Below are positions 35,011 through 45,164 of a stretch of DNA of 64,000 bases, piece by piece (position 1 is the first letter of the stretch; each line of letters opens with the position of its first letter). The DNA is taken from assembly GCF_001552195.1 (NCBI RefSeq), contig NZ_BCQS01000039.1:1-64000 (forward strand). The letters run 5' to 3'. Source of the stretch: Actinomadura latina NBRC 106108. GTDB taxonomy: Bacteria; Actinomycetota; Actinomycetes; Streptosporangiales; Streptosporangiaceae. A program made the translations under genes and the position numbers. The notes below the pieces were generated by a model. The model saw only the letters and a program-made list of their open reading frames with translations. It made no database searches and was not told where the DNA came from.

Positions 35011-35717
35011 CAGAACCCCAGGTAGGCGTGGCGGAGGCGGTCGTCGGCGGCGATGGTCGCGGCGGCCTCCGCCGCCACGACCGAGCCGAGGTCGAGCACG
35101 ACCGCGCGGTCGGCGACCGACAGCGCGCTGCGGGCGTTCTGCTCGACGAGCAGCACGGTGCGGCCGTCCTCGTCGCACAGCCGCCGCAGCACGGCCATGA
35201 GCTGCGCGACCACGCGCGGCGCCAGGCCGAGGGACGGCTCGTCCACCAGCAGCAGCCGCGGCGCGCCGGTGAGCGCGCGGGCCAGCGCGAGCATCTGCCG
35301 CTCGCCGCCGGACAGCGTCGCCGCGGTCTTCGCCCGGCGCTCGGCGAGCGCCGGGAACAGCTCGTACATCTCGGCGATCCGCCGCGTCAGGGCGGCCCGG
35401 TCGCGCCGCCACAGGCCGCCGAGCCGCAGGTTGTCCTCGACGGTCAGCTCGACGATGACGCCGCCGCTCTGCGGGACGTGCGCGACCCCGAGCCGGACGA
35501 TGTCCTCGACCGGCGACCGGGTGATGTCCTTCCCGTCCAGCTCGACGCGTCCCGCCCTGGGCCGCAGCAGGCCGGAGATCGTGCGCAGCAGCGTGGTCTT
35601 CCCGGCCCCGTTCGCCCCCAGCACGGCGGTCACGGAGCCCTCGTCCACCGAGAGGTCCACGCCGCCGAGCGCGCGGACCGCCCCGTAGTGGACCGTGAGG
35701 TCCTTCACCTCAAGCAC
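35010..35717 (-). CDS. LivF-like ATPase of the second importer
   Basis: 235 residues: Walker A GANGAGKTT, signature LSGGERQMLALARAL, Walker B LLLVDEPSLGLAP, H-loop LLVEQNARSAL. GTG start at 35717 inside the end of the LivG-type gene. It lacks the long C-terminal extension of LivG, which marks it as the LivF type. Confidence 0.9.
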   Translation of the reverse strand: MLEVKDLTVHYGAVRALGGVDLSVDEGSVTAVLGANGAGKTTLLRTISGLLRPRAGRVELDGKDITRSPVEDIVRLGVAHVPQSGGVIVELTVEDNLRLGGLWRRDRAALTRRIAEMYELFPALAERRAKTAATLSGGERQMLALARALTGAPRLLLVDEPSLGLAPRVVAQLMAVLRRLCDEDGRTVLLVEQNARSALSVADRAVVLDLGSVVAAEAAATIAADDRLRHAYLGF

Positions 35718-36489
35718 CGGCGACCTCCTCGCCCAGGTAGGCGTCCAGGACGGCGGGGTCGTCGCGCACGTCCGCGGGCGCGCCGTCGGCGATGACCTTG
35801 CCGAAGTCCAGCACGACGACCCGGTCGCAGACGTTCATCACGAGATCCATGTGGTGCTCGACGAGCACGACCGCCGGCCCGCCGCGCAGCCCGCGGATCA
35901 GCTCCGCCAGCTCGTCCATCTCCGCCGCCGACAGCCCGGCCGCCGGCTCGTCCAGCAGCAGCAGCTCCGGCTCGGCGACCAGCGCCCGCGCCAGCGCGAC
36001 CCGCTTCTGCACGCCGTAGGGCAGCTGGCCGGGCAGCCGCCCGGCCTCCCCCGCCACGCCCAGCTCCGCGAGCCGGGCCATCGCCCGCTCCCGCAGCGCG
36101 GCCTCGTCGCGGTCGGCGCGCGGCAGCGCGAACAGCCCGGACCAGAATCCGGCCCGCGCCCGCCTGTCGGCCCCGACCATCACGTTCTCCAGGACCGTCA
36201 GGCCCGGGAAGAGCCCGAGCCCCTGCAGCGTGCGGGCGATGCCGAGCCGGGTCAGGTCGTGCGGCCGATGCCGGCCGAGCGCCCCGCCCCGCCACCGCAC
36301 CTCGCCCGACTCCGGCCGGACGAATCCGCACACGACGTTGAACAGGGTGGTCTTGCCGGCGCCGTTCGGGCCGATCACGCCGGTGACCCGGCCCTGCGGC
36401 GCGGACAGCGACACGCCGTCCAGTGCGACCAGCCCGGCGAAGCGGACGGTCACCTCTCGTAGTTCCAGGATCCCAGAGGAGCCGGACAT
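35710..36489 (-). CDS. LivG-like ATPase of the second importer
   Basis: 259 residues: Walker A GPNGAGKTT, LPYGVQKRVALARALVAEP as signature region, LLLLDEPAAGLS and the LivG-type C-terminus (DGAPADVRDDPAVLDAYLGEE). First gene of the operon; a TetR-type palindrome lies 54 bases upstream of its start, so the whole importer is likely repressed by the TetR protein encoded at 36721. Confidence 0.9.
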   Translation of the reverse strand: MSGSSGILELREVTVRFAGLVALDGVSLSAPQGRVTGVIGPNGAGKTTLFNVVCGFVRPESGEVRWRGGALGRHRPHDLTRLGIARTLQGLGLFPGLTVLENVMVGADRRARAGFWSGLFALPRADRDEAALRERAMARLAELGVAGEAGRLPGQLPYGVQKRVALARALVAEPELLLLDEPAAGLSAAEMDELAELIRGLRGGPAVVLVEHHMDLVMNVCDRVVVLDFGKVIADGAPADVRDDPAVLDAYLGEEVAGA

Positions 36490-36542
36490 ATCGCCTCACC
36501 TCCCCCGATGAATCATCGTGAATCCACCGAGGCCGAAATACA

Positions 36543-36562
36543 CATACCGACTGGTCGGATTC
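36543..36562. promoter_or_regulatory. TetR-type operator 1 (second Liv operon / tetR)
   Basis: CATACCGACTGGTCGGATTC, a match to the near-palindrome CATACCGACCGGTCGGTATG found five times between 36543 and 41063. It lies between livG (start 36489) and tetR (start 36721) and could control both. Confidence 0.75.
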
Positions 36563-36720
36563 CATGAAGATAGAATCATCGGGCACCCCCGGTCAACAGC
36601 CGAAGCCCAGGTCTCCGCACAGCCGCGCCCCGCACCGCCGGTAGGCTGTCGGCGATCTACGGGCGGCCGCCGCCGGGACGGCCCGCGACCCCGGGGCATT
36701 CCCGGAACGGAGGTGGAGTC

Positions 36721-37326
36721 ATGACGCAGGCGCCCGCAGGCCGACTGCCCGGCAACCTGCCACTGCCCGACCGGCTGCTGGCCGTGGCGACCCGCCTGTT
36801 CGCCGAGAAGGGCTTCGAGAACACCTCGGTGCAGGAGATCGTGAACGCCGCCGGCGTCACCAAGGGAGCCATGTACCACTACTTCGGCTCCAAGGACGAT
36901 CTCCTCTACGAGATCTACCACCGGCTCCTCGGCCTGCAGATGTCGCGCCTGGAGCAGATCGCGAGCGGCCCCGGCACCGCCGAGGACCGCCTGCACGCCG
37001 CCGCCGTCGACGTCCTCAACACCTCGTTCCTCTACCTGGACGACTTCACGGTCTTCTTCCGCTCCACGCACCTGCTGCCCCGCGACCGCCGCGAGGCCGT
37101 CCGGGCCGAGCGGCGCCGCTACCACGAGCGCTTCCGCGCCCTCGTCGAGGAGGGCCAGCGCGAGGGCGCCTTCCGCACCGCCACGCCCGCCGACATCGCC
37201 GTCCACTTCTTCTTCGGCACCGTCCACCAGATCGGAGTCTGGTACCGCCCCGGCGGCACCCTGAAGACCGAGGCGATCAGCAGCCACTACGTGGACCTCT
37301 TCCTCAACGGCCTGAAGGACGCGTAG
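36721..37326 (+). CDS. TetR-family repressor
   Basis: 201 residues. N-terminal helix-turn-helix: DRLLAVATRLFAEKGFENTSVQEIVNAAGVTKGAMYHYFGSKDDLLYEIYHR (residues about 15-67); the rest is an all-helical ligand domain. Members with this context usually sense acyl-CoAs and repress fatty- or organic-acid genes. Five copies of one palindrome surround this gene and its neighbours. It converges on the acyl-CoA ligase gene with 14 bases between stops. Confidence 0.92.
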   Translation: MTQAPAGRLPGNLPLPDRLLAVATRLFAEKGFENTSVQEIVNAAGVTKGAMYHYFGSKDDLLYEIYHRLLGLQMSRLEQIASGPGTAEDRLHAAAVDVLNTSFLYLDDFTVFFRSTHLLPRDRREAVRAERRRYHERFRALVEEGQREGAFRTATPADIAVHFFFGTVHQIGVWYRPGGTLKTEAISSHYVDLFLNGLKDA

Positions 37327-37340
37327 TCCCCCAGGGGCCG

Positions 37341-38987
<1,647 letters not shown>

Positions 38988-39050
38988 GGCAATTCTCCGA
39001 AAGACGCGCGACGGCGGGGGAATGGGGTCGGGAAGCGTGCGGACACAGCA

Positions 39051-39070
39051 CATACCGACCGGTCGGTTCA
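39051..39070. promoter_or_regulatory. TetR-type operator 2 (acyl-CoA ligase)
   Basis: CATACCGACCGGTCGGTTCA. The central 14 bases CCGACCGGTCGG with flanks match the shared palindrome. It sits between the end of the maoC gene and the ligase start, on the ligase promoter side. Confidence 0.78.
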
Positions 39071-39099
39071 CCATAATTTCCGTGGCCTGGCGCCGTCAA

Positions 39100-39552
39100 T
39101 CAGCCGACGAGGACGGAGAGGGTTTCTGCGACGCAGACGGGCTTGCCTCCGCCCTCGCATTCGATCGTGACGCGGACCGTGGCGCGGGCGCCCGCGGAGC
39201 CGCGGTCCAGTGACAGCAGCTCGGCGCCCGCGCGGACCCGGGAGCCGACCGGGACCGGCGCCGGGAAGCGGACCTTGTTCGCGCCGTAGTTCACGCCCAT
39301 CCGCAGGCCCTCGACGCGGTAGATCTCGGCGGCGAGCATCGGGATCAGCGAGAGCGTGAGGTAGCCGTGCGCGATCGTCCCGCCGAACGGCCCGCCGGCG
39401 GCGCGTTCCGGGTCGACGTGGATCCACTGGTGGTCGCCGGTCGCGTCCGCGAACAGGTTCACCTGCTCCTGCGTGATCGTGTGCCACCCGCTGTGGCCGA
39501 GGTGGGTTCCGACGGCCTTCTCGTAGTCGTCCACGCCGCTGAACGTCCGCAT
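39100..39552 (-). CDS. MaoC-family enoyl-CoA hydratase
   Basis: 150 residues, a single hotdog domain with the hydratase motif FADATGDHQWIHVDPERA (Asp and His catalytic pair) and FGGTIAHGYLTLSLIP. It hydrates (R)-type enoyl-CoA. ATG 39552 has GGAGGT upstream. The operator at 39606-39625 is 54 bases upstream, the same spacing as for the livG operon. It probably works with the neighbouring ligase in one acid-degradation route. Confidence 0.9.
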   Translation of the reverse strand: MRTFSGVDDYEKAVGTHLGHSGWHTITQEQVNLFADATGDHQWIHVDPERAAGGPFGGTIAHGYLTLSLIPMLAAEIYRVEGLRMGVNYGANKVRFPAPVPVGSRVRAGAELLSLDRGSAGARATVRVTIECEGGGKPVCVAETLSVLVG

Positions 39553-39605
39553 GGGAGTGACCTCCGTCCGGGCGCCCGCCCGCCGGGCGCGCGCCTCGAT
39601 GACAA

Positions 39606-39625
39606 CATACCGACCGGTTGGTATG
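39606..39625. promoter_or_regulatory. TetR-type operator 3 (maoC)
   Basis: CATACCGACCGGTTGGTATG, the most symmetrical copy: both outer CATACC/GGTATG arms are intact, and the only mismatch is one T in the core. Confidence 0.8.
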
Positions 39626-39644
39626 CAACGGTGGAGGCGAAGAG

Positions 39645-39708
39645 GCCGGCGGACGGGACGGTTCCGCGGCGTCCGCCCCGGCACCGCGGAACCGTCCAGC
39701 CCGCCGGC
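39645..39708. terminator. Hairpin downstream of the phosphotransferase gene
   Basis: Nested inverted repeats: inner 13 bp GACGGTTCCGCGG / CCGCGGAACCGTC with a 14-base loop, outer GCCGGCGG / CCGCCGGC. It lies about 170 bases past the phosphotransferase stop and just before the maoC operator, and would insulate the two units. Confidence 0.6.
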
Positions 39709-39881
39709 AGGTCGCCGGCGCGGGGCGGGTGACGCGCGGGCTCCCCTCCGCGCCCGCCGGCACCGCCGCGATCCGGCTCCACCATGCACAGCGCGCACAG
39801 CCCGTGATGTGTCACACACGATAGCGGTACGGTGGTCTACCAGCGGCGATGCGTTGCGGCGGTTTCCATGGACCAGCGCCC

Positions 39882-40904
39882 TCAGCCGTCCAGGGCGGCC
39901 AGACCCGACCGCAGCAGCGGCTCGACGGCCGCGCCGACCGAGTCGAACCCCCTCCCCACGGTCTGGCCGTGGATGTACCGGTAGTGGATGCCCTCGGAGA
40001 TCACGGCGAGCTTGAAGCAGGCCAGCGCGACGTAGAAGCCGATCGACGACAGGTCCCGGCCGCTGCGCCCGGCGTAGCGGGCCACCACCTCGTCCGGCGC
40101 CGGGAAGCCGGGCGCGCTCGCGGCGTCGCGCGCGCCGGGGGCCGGGGCGCCGTGCCCCATGTACACCAGGAGCAGCGCCAGGTCCGTCAGCGGGTCGCCG
40201 AGCGTCGCCATCTCCCAGTCGAGGACGGCGGCGATGCGGCCGCGCGAGTCGACGAGGAGGTTGTCGAGCCGGTAGTCGCCGTGCACGATCGCGGGCGCCG
40301 ACCCGGCCGGCAGGTTCGCCTCCAGGAGCGCGTGCAGTTCGTCGGCGGCCGGGAGATCGCGGCTGCGGGAGGCGTCCAGCTGCTTCTTCCAGCGGCGCAC
40401 CTGGCGGGCGAGGAATCCGTCGGGACGGCCGAAGCCGGCCAGGCCCACCTCCGCCGGGTCGACGCCGTGCAGGTCGACGAGCGTGTCGATCATCCGGTCG
40501 GCGATCCGCGCCACGCGGGCCGGGCCGAGGGGCGCCAGCTCGGCGGCGCTCCGGTACGGCGTGCCCTCGACCATCTCCATGACGTAGAACGGCGCGCCGA
40601 TCACGTCCGGGTCCTCGCACAGCGCGTACGTCTCCGGGACGGGCACCGCGGTGCCGGCCAGCGCCGTCATCACCCGGTACTCGCGCGCCATGTCGTGGGC
40701 GGTCGCGAGCACGTGGCCGAGCGGCGGCCGCCGGACGATCCAGGAGCCGCGCCCGTCGGTCACCTCGTAGGTGAGGTTGGACCGCCCGCCGTCGACGAGC
40801 CGCGCGCGCAGCGGGCCGGCGGCCTCCGGGCGGACCCGCCGGAAGAACTCCGCGAACCGGTCCAGCGCCAGCCCCGGGACGTCGCTCTCCTCGAATGCCC
40901 GCAC
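39882..40904 (-). CDS. APH-fold phosphotransferase (ACAD10-like)
   Basis: 340 residues with the aminoglycoside-phosphotransferase fold: a Gly-rich/Lys-like N-lobe (RLVDGGRSNLTYEVTD), the catalytic loop IVHGDYRLDNLLVD and the metal site VLDWEMATLGDPLTDLA. This subfamily is found beside acyl-CoA dehydrogenases and is thought to phosphorylate hydroxyacyl-CoA (as in human ACAD10/11); antibiotic resistance is unlikely here. The gene starts 27 bases from operator 4. With the ligase, hydratase and transporters it fits a regulated acid-degradation module. Confidence 0.85.
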   Translation of the reverse strand: MRAFEESDVPGLALDRFAEFFRRVRPEAAGPLRARLVDGGRSNLTYEVTDGRGSWIVRRPPLGHVLATAHDMAREYRVMTALAGTAVPVPETYALCEDPDVIGAPFYVMEMVEGTPYRSAAELAPLGPARVARIADRMIDTLVDLHGVDPAEVGLAGFGRPDGFLARQVRRWKKQLDASRSRDLPAADELHALLEANLPAGSAPAIVHGDYRLDNLLVDSRGRIAAVLDWEMATLGDPLTDLALLLVYMGHGAPAPGARDAASAPGFPAPDEVVARYAGRSGRDLSSIGFYVALACFKLAVISEGIHYRYIHGQTVGRGFDSVGAAVEPLLRSGLAALDG

Positions 40905-40930
40905 TGTGTCTCCTCAGCCGTCCAAAGCCT

Positions 40931-40950
40931 TGTACCGTCCGGTCGGTATG
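40931..40950. promoter_or_regulatory. TetR-type operator 4 (phosphotransferase)
   Basis: TGTACCGTCCGGTCGGTATG. The right half is perfect (CCGGTCGGTATG) and the left half has two changes, so it is the weakest copy. It lies 27 bases upstream of the phosphotransferase start. Confidence 0.7.
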
Positions 40951-41043
40951 GCGCAGGATGCCGGGGTGGACGCACTGGTGAGCGCGCATGCCGATGTCCC
41001 GGCCCACGCCGCCCCCGGGCGGGTATCCGCACGTAGATGAGAC

Positions 41044-41063
41044 CATACCGACTGGTCGGTTTC
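41044..41063. promoter_or_regulatory. TetR-type operator 5 (MFS symporter)
   Basis: CATACCGACTGGTCGGTTTC, close to operator 1. It lies 131 bases upstream of the symporter start, so the mRNA would have a leader of about 100 bases. Together with operator 4 it occupies the 290-base divergent region 40905-41194. Confidence 0.75.
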
Positions 41064-41194
41064 AATGGCAGAAAGTTATTGCCATTCATGCTTCGCGGGT
41101 CTAACGTGACCGCACGACCGGCGGCGGAGGCGCATTTCGCCGCTCTGGTCAGGACCGGTTCTCGGGGGAGAACAGCGCCCGGAGGAGTCCCTGC

Positions 41195-42877
41195 ATGTCC
41201 GTTTCCTCGTCCACCGACGCCGGCGCCGCCGAGGGCGCCGCCGCACCGGGCCTCGCCGCCCGGCTGTGGCGCCGCGACCTCCCGCACTACCCCGAGTCGG
41301 GGCGCCGCTACGGCTATCTCGCGATCGTCGTCGTCACCACGATCGTCCTGTACTACCTGCTCTACATCCAGTACGCCGTCGCGACGTCGATCATGTCGCA
41401 CTACTCGATGACGTTCGCCTACTTCATCCTGCTGTCGGTGATCGGCAACGCGATCGGCGCGTTCGCGTCGCTGCTCGCCGGGCTCGCCGACCGCTGGGGC
41501 CGCGCGAACCTCGTCGTGTACGGCCTGCTGATCGCCGGCCTGCTGGTGCTGGCGCTGCCGCACTCGCCGGGCAAGCACACGTTCCTCGTGCTGTTCGCGG
41601 CGCTCAGCTTCATCGAGGGCATCGTCCTCGTCGCGACCCCGGCGCTGATCCGCGACTTCTCGCCGCAGCTCGGCCGCGCCACCGCGATGGGCTTCTGGAC
41701 GATGGGCCCGGTGCTCGGCAGCCTCGTCGTCACGACCGTGACCAGCGCGACGCTCGACACCGCCGGCTGGCAGGACGAGCTGCGCTACTCCGGCTACACG
41801 GCCCTCGTCGTGTTCGTCATCGCGCTGTTCGGGCTGCGGGAGCTGTCCCCGGCGCTGCGCGACCAGATCATGGTCAGCATGCGCGACCGCGCGCTGATCG
41901 AGGCGCGCGCCAAGGGCATCGACCCCGACAAGCAGCTGTCCGGCCACTGGCGGCAGATGATGCGGCTGGACGTCGTCGGCTCCGCCTTCGCGATCAGCGT
42001 CTACCTGCTGCTCTACTACGCGGCCGTCGGCAACTTCGTCATCTACTTCTCCGCCACCTTCGGCTACAGCGAGCAGCGCACCAACGGCCTCGCCAACTGG
42101 TACTGGGCGGCGAACGCGATCGCGCTCGTCGTGGCGGGGCTGCTGTCGGACCGGCTCGGCGTCCGCAAGCCGCTGATGGTCGTCGGCGGCGTCGGCTCCG
42201 TCGCGGCCACCGCGTACTTCGCGCAGCTGGCCGTCCACCCCGACACCGGCTACTACACCTTCGCGTGGCTCTTCATCGCCATCGGCGTCTTCGGCGGCCT
42301 GGCGTACGCGCCGTGGATGGCCGGCTTCACCGAGACCGTCGAGAAGCACAACCCGGCCGCCACCGCGACCGGGCTGGCCGTATGGGGATGGATCCTGCGG
42401 CTCGTCGTGGCCGGTTCGGCGGCCTTCGTCCCGCTGGTGGTGACGTCGGTGACGCCCCTCGTGGAGCACGGGCACGAGGTGCAGGTCGCCTCGAAGGAGG
42501 CGGCCCCCGCGCTGGCCGTCGTGAACCAGCATCCGCAGCTGTTCGCCGAGCTGGGCAAGTACCCCTCCGGCCAGGCCCCGCCGGAGCTGCAGGCCCGCGC
42601 CGCGAAGGAGGTCGGCCTGCCCGGCCTCGCGACCGTGCAGAAGGCGCAGCCGCAGCTGGCGGTCCTGAAGGAGCACGGCGCCGAGGTGCAGAAGGCGTCG
42701 GAGGAGGGCCCCGGCCAGTGGCGGACGTGGTGGTACGTCTGCCTGGGCGGCCAGATCCTCTTCCTGCCGTTCATCTTCATCATGACGGGACGCTGGAGCC
42801 CCAAGCGGGCCCGTGAGGACGCCGAGGCGCACCAGCGCGCGATCGAGAAGGAGATGGCGGCGCTCAACAAGGACTGA
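41195..42877 (+). CDS. MFS metabolite:H+ symporter (MHS family)
   Basis: 560 residues, about twelve membrane helices, with the MFS loop motif GLADRWGRANLVVYGL between helices 2 and 3. It has a long C-terminal region (about residues 425-505, Ala/Gln/Glu-rich, EVQVASKEAAPALAVVNQHP and AQPQLAVLKEHGAEVQKAS) before a final helix. MHS members import organic acids such as shikimate, proline/betaine or oxoglutarate. GGAGGAG precedes the ATG. The TetR operator upstream ties it to the acyl-CoA genes, so it probably imports the acid they degrade. Confidence 0.85.
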   Translation: MSVSSSTDAGAAEGAAAPGLAARLWRRDLPHYPESGRRYGYLAIVVVTTIVLYYLLYIQYAVATSIMSHYSMTFAYFILLSVIGNAIGAFASLLAGLADRWGRANLVVYGLLIAGLLVLALPHSPGKHTFLVLFAALSFIEGIVLVATPALIRDFSPQLGRATAMGFWTMGPVLGSLVVTTVTSATLDTAGWQDELRYSGYTALVVFVIALFGLRELSPALRDQIMVSMRDRALIEARAKGIDPDKQLSGHWRQMMRLDVVGSAFAISVYLLLYYAAVGNFVIYFSATFGYSEQRTNGLANWYWAANAIALVVAGLLSDRLGVRKPLMVVGGVGSVAATAYFAQLAVHPDTGYYTFAWLFIAIGVFGGLAYAPWMAGFTETVEKHNPAATATGLAVWGWILRLVVAGSAAFVPLVVTSVTPLVEHGHEVQVASKEAAPALAVVNQHPQLFAELGKYPSGQAPPELQARAAKEVGLPGLATVQKAQPQLAVLKEHGAEVQKASEEGPGQWRTWWYVCLGGQILFLPFIFIMTGRWSPKRAREDAEAHQRAIEKEMAALNKD

Positions 42878-42896
42878 TCGGACCATCTCGGATCAC

Positions 42897-42933
42897 GAGC
42901 CCCCGGCCGGGCCCTCCCCCCAGCCGGGGGCTC
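42897..42933 (+). terminator. Terminator after the MFS symporter gene
   Basis: Perfect 11-bp inverted repeat GAGCCCCCGGC / GCCGGGGGCTC with a 15-base loop, 20 bases after the stop codon. Confidence 0.75.
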
Positions 42934-42998
42934 GCCGCGCCCCAAGCATTCTTCACGTTGTGCACACATCCGCCTCCGGACGGTAATAGGGTGGTCAT

Positions 42999-43706
42999 GT
43001 GCAGCTTCGGTATTCCTTCCAGCTCTACCCCACCGCCGGGACGCCCGCGAGGCCGGGCTGCCGTTCCCGACGGCGGCCGCGCTGTCGGCGGCGATGACGG
43101 CGGCGAAGAAGACGCCGGAGCGCTGCTGGCTGGGTGAGGTGTCGTCGGTGGTGCTGCAGCAGTCGCTGCGGGATCTGGAGGCGGCCTACCGGGCGTTCTT
43201 TGAAGGCCTGGCCGGCAGGCGCCCGAAGGTGGGGGCGCCGCGGTTCAAGTCCCGCAAGGACAACCGCCAGTCGGTCCGGTTCACCGCCAACGCCCGCTCG
43301 TCGATCACGCCGGGCGGCAAGCTCGCGCTGCCCAAGGTCGGCGAGGTGAAGGTGCGCTGGTCGCGGCGGCTGCCGGCAATCCCCTCGACGGTGACCGTGG
43401 TCAAGGACGCCGCTGGGAGGTTCTTCGCCTCCTTCGTCGTCGAGAGCAGCGACGAACCGCTCCCAGAGCCCGGCACCGAAACGGGGGTCGATCTGGGGCT
43501 GGAGCACTTCGCCGTGCTATCGGACGGCCGCAAGATCGCTTCGCCGCGTTTCCTGCGCCGCGCCGAGAAGAAGCTGCGTAAGGCGCAGCAAGCCCTGTGC
43601 CGCAAGCAGAAGGGCTCGAGCAATCGCGACAAGGCCCGCACCAAGGCCGCCCGTGCGCATGCGCGGGTCGCCGACGCGCGGCGCGAGTTCCACCACCGGC
43701 TGTCCA
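42999..43706 (+). pseudogene. TnpB-type nuclease, 5' deletion and lost 3' end
   Basis: The GTG at 42999 opens VQLRYSFQLYPTAG, a typical TnpB N-terminus. The sequence then jumps to another frame at RDAREAGLPFPTAAALSAAMTAAKK (about 60 bases seem lost). It runs on through RRPKVGAPRFKSRKDNRQSVRF, the RuvC-I motif GVDLGLEHFAVLSDG and the helical linker to REFHHRLST near 43706. RuvC-II, zinc finger and RuvC-III are missing; the DNA that follows belongs to an MFS transporter gene. It cannot be active, and no element-end hairpin is seen on its 3' side. Confidence 0.82.
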
Positions 43707-43927
43707 CGGCACGCGGCGGGACGGCTCGTCGAGCACACGAACATCCACGTCCCGTTCGCCATCGGCGCGGGCGTGATCGTCGCCGGCATCGCGATCCTGG
43801 CCACCGGGCACGTGACCTCGCGAACGCGGAGCGCAGGCAGGCCGAGGCCGACGCGCACGCCGGCCGGGGCGAGCCGGACCCCGAGGTGACCGAGGCCGCG
43901 GAGGCCGGCTCCGGGTCCGGCTCGTAG
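43707..43927 (+). pseudogene. C-terminal remnant of an MFS transporter
   Basis: Joined to the TnpB remnant is a short reading frame AAGRLVEHTNIHVPFAIGAGVIVAGIAILATGH, which looks like the last membrane helix of an MFS drug-type transporter. A one-base loss (CACCGTGAC to CACGTGAC, about 43812) moves the frame to DLANAERRQAEADAHAG and a Gly/Ser tail ending at TAG 43925-43927. This is the tail of a transporter gene whose body was lost, perhaps when the TnpB element moved in or recombined. Confidence 0.6.
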
Positions 43928-44026
43928 AACGTTCACCCGCTACGCACCCGGCCGCCAAAAGCCGCCGATCTTTTCCGCTCGCGAATGCATAGCCGGGAGG
44001 GTGCGGCGGGCGTTAGAAACAGCGCT

Positions 44027-44890
44027 ATGAAGATCGCCGCGCGGGCGGCGACGATCGTGGCGCTGCTCGCCGCGCTCGTCGCCCACCCCCTGCCCGCCGG
44101 GGCGTCCGAGGACGCCCCAGGAACGACGAAGCACACCATCGCGATGGGCGGCTGGGACCGCCCCTACCTCCTGCACATCCCGCCCGGCTCCCCGGCCGGG
44201 AAGCCGCTGCCGCTGATCGTGGCCCTGCACGGCGGCCTGAACGACCCCGAGTACGTCCGCAGGCAGAGCGGGCTCGACGGCGTCGCCGACGAGCAGGGCT
44301 ACGCCGTCGTCTACCCGGAGGGGTTCCTCGGCACGTGGAACGCCGGGGCCTGCTGCTCGTTCGCCCGCTGGGCCGGCATCGACGACATGGCCTTCCTCGA
44401 CACGCTGATCGACACGCTGGTGGCGCAGGGCGTCGCCGACCCGCGCCGGGTGTTCATGACCGGCTTCTCCAACGGCGGCGGCATGGCCTACCGGTACGCG
44501 TGCCAGCGCGCGGAGCGGCTCGCCGGGATCGCCGTGGTGTCGGGCGCGCTCGCCATCGGCTGCACGCCGTCGAAACCGGTGTCGGTGCTGGCGTTCCACG
44601 GGACGCTCGACCCGTCCGTCCCCTACACCGGCGGCGGGAACATGGACGCGGACGTCCATTTCCCGTTCATCGCCGTCCAGGTCGTCATGGAGTTCTGGCG
44701 CTGGGTGGACGGGCTCGGCGCGCTGTCGTGGCCGGTCCCGGGCGGCCCGGAGGGCTGCGTCGGCACCGGGCCGGGGACGCTCCTCGTCGCGCTGTGCACC
44801 GAGCAGGGCGGCGGGCACGAGTGGCCGTCCTACGCCAGCGCGATGATCGGCCGGTTCTTCGCCGCGCGGCCGTCCCTGCCGGCGGGCTGA
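44027..44890 (+). CDS. Secreted PHB-depolymerase/feruloyl-esterase-like hydrolase
   Basis: 287 residues with an N-terminal signal peptide (about 1-27, AATIVALLAALVAHPLPAGASE). The alpha/beta-hydrolase features are an oxyanion region VALHGGLND, the nucleophile motif GFSNGGG, an Asp in HGTLDPSVPYTGG and His in GGGHEWP. The family (LpqC-like) cleaves polyester or plant phenolic esters outside the cell. I start at MKIAARAAT (44027) because it opens the signal peptide. It converges on the MbtH gene; a link to siderophore release is possible but not indicated. Confidence 0.85.
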   Translation: MKIAARAATIVALLAALVAHPLPAGASEDAPGTTKHTIAMGGWDRPYLLHIPPGSPAGKPLPLIVALHGGLNDPEYVRRQSGLDGVADEQGYAVVYPEGFLGTWNAGACCSFARWAGIDDMAFLDTLIDTLVAQGVADPRRVFMTGFSNGGGMAYRYACQRAERLAGIAVVSGALAIGCTPSKPVSVLAFHGTLDPSVPYTGGGNMDADVHFPFIAVQVVMEFWRWVDGLGALSWPVPGGPEGCVGTGPGTLLVALCTEQGGGHEWPSYASAMIGRFFAARPSLPAG

Positions 44891-44966
44891 CGAACCGGAG
44901 GGCGGGCGGCGCGGGGGACGCCGCCCGCCCCGGGCCCGCGGCGGCCGGACGGGCCGGCCGGCGGGG

Positions 44967-45164
44967 TCAGCCGGAGAGGCTCCGCGGCCGGATGTCCTTC
45001 CAGTTGGCCGTGACGTAGCCGATGCAGTCGGACCGCGGCTCGGGCCCGAAGACCGTCGTCCATCCGGCGGGGACGTCGGCGAACGCCGGCCACAGCGAGT
45101 GCTGCCCCTCGGCGTTGACGAGGACTCGGAACTCCGCGTCCGCGTCGTCGAACGGATTGGTCAT
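44967..45164 (-). CDS. mbtH: MbtH-family NRPS chaperone
   Basis: 65 residues. All family landmarks are seen: NAEGQHSLWPAFADVPAGW, and the tail NWKDIRPRSL. MbtH proteins bind NRPS adenylation domains and are needed for their folding or activity. The start overlaps the stop of the N-hydroxylase gene (ATGA), making it the last gene of the iron-regulated operon 47472-44967. Confidence 0.95.
   Translation of the reverse strand: MTNPFDDADAEFRVLVNAEGQHSLWPAFADVPAGWTTVFGPEPRSDCIGYVTANWKDIRPRSLSG

Larger units (their letters stand above)
39553..39881. other. 329-base intergenic region
   Basis: This gap holds the maoC promoter and operator (39606-39625), the hairpin at 39645-39708 and, up to 39881, a short stretch with no recognisable gene. 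CACACACGATAGCGGTACGGTGG near 39815 may contain a promoter remnant. Confidence 0.5.

Noticed and set aside
39882..40904. Aminoglycoside resistance kinase
   Set aside because: It has the APH fold, but its sequence type and its place in an acyl-CoA operon regulon fit ACAD10-like kinases instead.
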